Assembly (NCBI GenBank): GCA_031284645.1
Contig: JAITXS010000175.1
Coordinates: forward strand, 1 to 5,651
Source: Spirochaetaceae bacterium
GTDB taxonomy: Bacteria; Spirochaetota; Spirochaetia; Treponematales; Breznakiellaceae
Length of the DNA: 5,651 bases
Direction of reading: 5' to 3'
Part shown: positions 4,515 through 5,651 of the stretch, piece after piece
Layout: the number at the start of each line of letters is the position of its first letter
Numbering within the stretch: the stretch's first letter is position 1
The notes under the pieces: generated by a model
Database searches by the model: none
Seen by the model: only the letters and a program-made list of their open reading frames with translations
Told to the model about the DNA's origin: nothing
Position numbers and translations under genes: made by a program

Positions 4515-5471
4515 GTGAATGTATCTAAATTATTTGATCTGCATACTCATTCTACAGTAAGTGACGGAAAGCTTTCGCCGTCTGCTCTAGTGTCCGCTGC
4601 GGCGGATAAGGGGATTGTGGGTTTGGCTTTAAGCGACCACGATACGATAGCGGGGCTTGTCGAGGCGGGAGAAGAAGCGCAAAAACGGGGGATTATTTTG
4701 GTTCATGCTGTTGAGATTGAGATAAACTGGAATGAATTTCCCCTGTTAAGCGGCGATAGTGGTACAAGTAATGAGGGAGGCGGGGCCGGAAAGCGGGAAT
4801 TTCATCTTTTAGGGCTTGGTATTGACGAGCCTTCTCCTGATTTTCTTGTTTTGCTTGCCGAGCTTCGCGAATCACGGGATAAGCGTAATCAGATAATGGT
4901 TGAGCGGATGCGTGATCTGGGTTTCCCCTGTGATTTGGCTGAGATTTATGCGATTAGTGGTACTGAGTTTGTGGGGCGTCCGCATTTTGCCGAGTATCTT
5001 GTGCAGAAAAAAATTGTTAAAAACTACGAGACTGCATTTAAAAAATATTTTGGCAAGGGGGAGCCGCTTTTTGTGCCGAGGAAAGGGGCTGATTTTGCCC
5101 GTGCTTTAAGGGTGATAAAGGAATCCGGTGGTATTGCGGTTTTAGCGCACCCGACAACTCTGTATGTGTCATGGGGACATATGCAGAGTATTTTAGAAAA
5201 GTTACGTGAGGCGGGGCTTGACGGTATTGAAGCATGGCATCCTCTTGTGAGCGAACATGAAAGCCGCCGTCTTGTCGGGATGGCAGAGCCGTTGGGGCTC
5301 TGTATTACGGCGGGAAGTGACTATCACGGCGAGGGGCGGCGCGACCGCAGGCTCGGGGAAAGTTCAGGAGGAATAAAAATCAGCGCCGACTTATTTGATT
5401 TCTCACCGCTTAAAACATCAGCGTATGCTTTCAATGGCAGTTTGGGTAAGTTTGTCGCAGCGCTCGTTTAA
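4515..5471 (+). CDS. PHP-domain phosphoesterase, TrpH/YciV-like
   Basis: This is a metal-dependent hydrolase of the PHP superfamily. Characterised relatives are 3',5'-nucleoside bisphosphate phosphatase and the 5'-3' exonuclease RNase AM (TrpH/YciV), so nucleotide or RNA-end turnover in the cytoplasm is the best guess. With the GTG at 4515 the protein has 318 residues. PHP motifs are all present: HTHSTVSDG (10-18), SDHDT (40-44), VE (Glu67), GRPHFAEY (154-161), AHP (211-213), IEAWH (238-242) and GSDYHG (267-272). Residues 76-94 are a Gly/Ser-rich insert between the Glu67 strand and the HLLGL strand, a place where relatives normally have a short turn. The start is uncertain: TTG 4482 would add 11 hydrophobic residues, neither start has a good Shine-Dalgarno, and GTG 4515 puts the metal motif at the usual distance from the N-terminus. 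The 3' end overlaps the convergent rnhA gene by 54 bases. Confidence 0.92.
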   Translation: MNVSKLFDLHTHSTVSDGKLSPSALVSAAADKGIVGLALSDHDTIAGLVEAGEEAQKRGIILVHAVEIEINWNEFPLLSGDSGTSNEGGGAGKREFHLLGLGIDEPSPDFLVLLAELRESRDKRNQIMVERMRDLGFPCDLAEIYAISGTEFVGRPHFAEYLVQKKIVKNYETAFKKYFGKGEPLFVPRKGADFARALRVIKESGGIAVLAHPTTLYVSWGHMQSILEKLREAGLDGIEAWHPLVSEHESRRLVGMAEPLGLCITAGSDYHGEGRRDRRLGESSGGIKISADLFDFSPLKTSAYAFNGSLGKFVAALV

Positions 5472-5651
5472 AGGATTGCCGTCATGACCGCGTACCCAAT
5501 GCCAACTAAGCGGCAAAGGCGCGCTTAACTGGTCAAGACGCCGCCAAAGATCAACATTTTTAACCGGAGTTTTATTTGATGTTTTCCAGCCGTTTTTCTT
5601 CCAGTTATGTATCCACAGTGAGATGCCGTTTTTGACATATTCAGAATCTGT
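5418..5651 (-). CDS. rnhA: Ribonuclease HI, C-terminal part
   Basis: The reverse strand reads from the window edge to a TGA at 5418-5420, giving 77 residues. They begin TDSEYVKNGISLWIHNWKK and contain a KTPVKNVDLWRRLD stretch, WHWVRGHDGNPLNERCD and a short tail. These match the second half of bacterial RNase HI, which cuts the RNA strand of RNA-DNA hybrids during replication and repair. The third catalytic Asp (TDSEYV), the loop His (RGHDGNP) and the final Asp (NERCD) are present. The first catalytic Asp and Glu lie beyond the right edge. The WIHNWKKNGWKTS segment is the basic substrate-binding handle. The stop lies inside the 3' end of the PHP gene on the other strand, a tail-to-tail overlap of 54 bases with no terminator between them. 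Confidence 0.95.
   Translation of the reverse strand, partial: TDSEYVKNGISLWIHNWKKNGWKTSNKTPVKNVDLWRRLDQLSAPLPLSWHWVRGHDGNPLNERCDKLTQTAIESIR

Noticed and set aside
4333..4515. 60-codon frame between rubrerythrin and the PHP gene
   Set aside because: It is an Arg/Gly/Pro-rich translation of the hairpin repeat, it begins inside the terminator, and it has no ribosome binding site.

Overview
The window looks like a chromosomal piece of an anaerobic, host-associated spirochaete, most likely Treponema or a close relative. I infer this from a large BIG2 (Ig-like) plus SUMF1/FGE-fold surface-type protein, a rubrerythrin, a bacterial-type AspRS and repeat-rich spacers. No rRNA or other phylogenetic marker is present, so the assignment is only moderately sure.

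Left part (1-1351, + strand): the 3' part of a gene that runs off the left edge. It encodes two Ig-like BIG2 modules followed by a C-terminal formylglycine-generating-enzyme-like (C-type lectin fold) domain. The last ~110 bases have the hallmarks of a diversity-generating retroelement (DGR) variable region. These are a GGSW...GFRVV frame, a run of variable positions whose codons nearly all end in C or T, an adenine-free 3' end, and codon usage unlike the rest of the gene. No reverse transcriptase or template repeat is in the window, so this would be a target served from elsewhere in the genome.

Spacer (1352-1789): 438 bases without a gene, but highly structured. A ~123-bp inverted-repeat element encloses a 7-bp tandem repeat. 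It is followed by degenerate telomere-like CCCTAA/TAGGG heptamers, a 32-bp direct repeat with 90-bp spacing, and five canonical G-quadruplex motifs on alternating strands. The spacer ends in a near-consensus sigma-70 promoter placed so close to aspS that its transcript should be leaderless.

Middle (1790-4299, + strand): aspS (aspartyl-tRNA synthetase, full length), then a rubrerythrin with its own strong ribosome binding site, which serves peroxide detoxification in an anaerobe. A probable terminator follows (4324-4363), and then a ~100-bp GC-rich cluster of three hairpins (4374-4471).

Right part: a PHP-family phosphoesterase of the TrpH/YciV type (4515-5471, +) whose 3' end overlaps, tail to tail, the C-terminal part of a ribonuclease HI gene (5418-5651, -) running in from the right edge. 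The housekeeping genes show no operon logic linking them. The most interesting part is the putative hypervariable 3' end of the first gene and the G-rich repeat spacer next to it.
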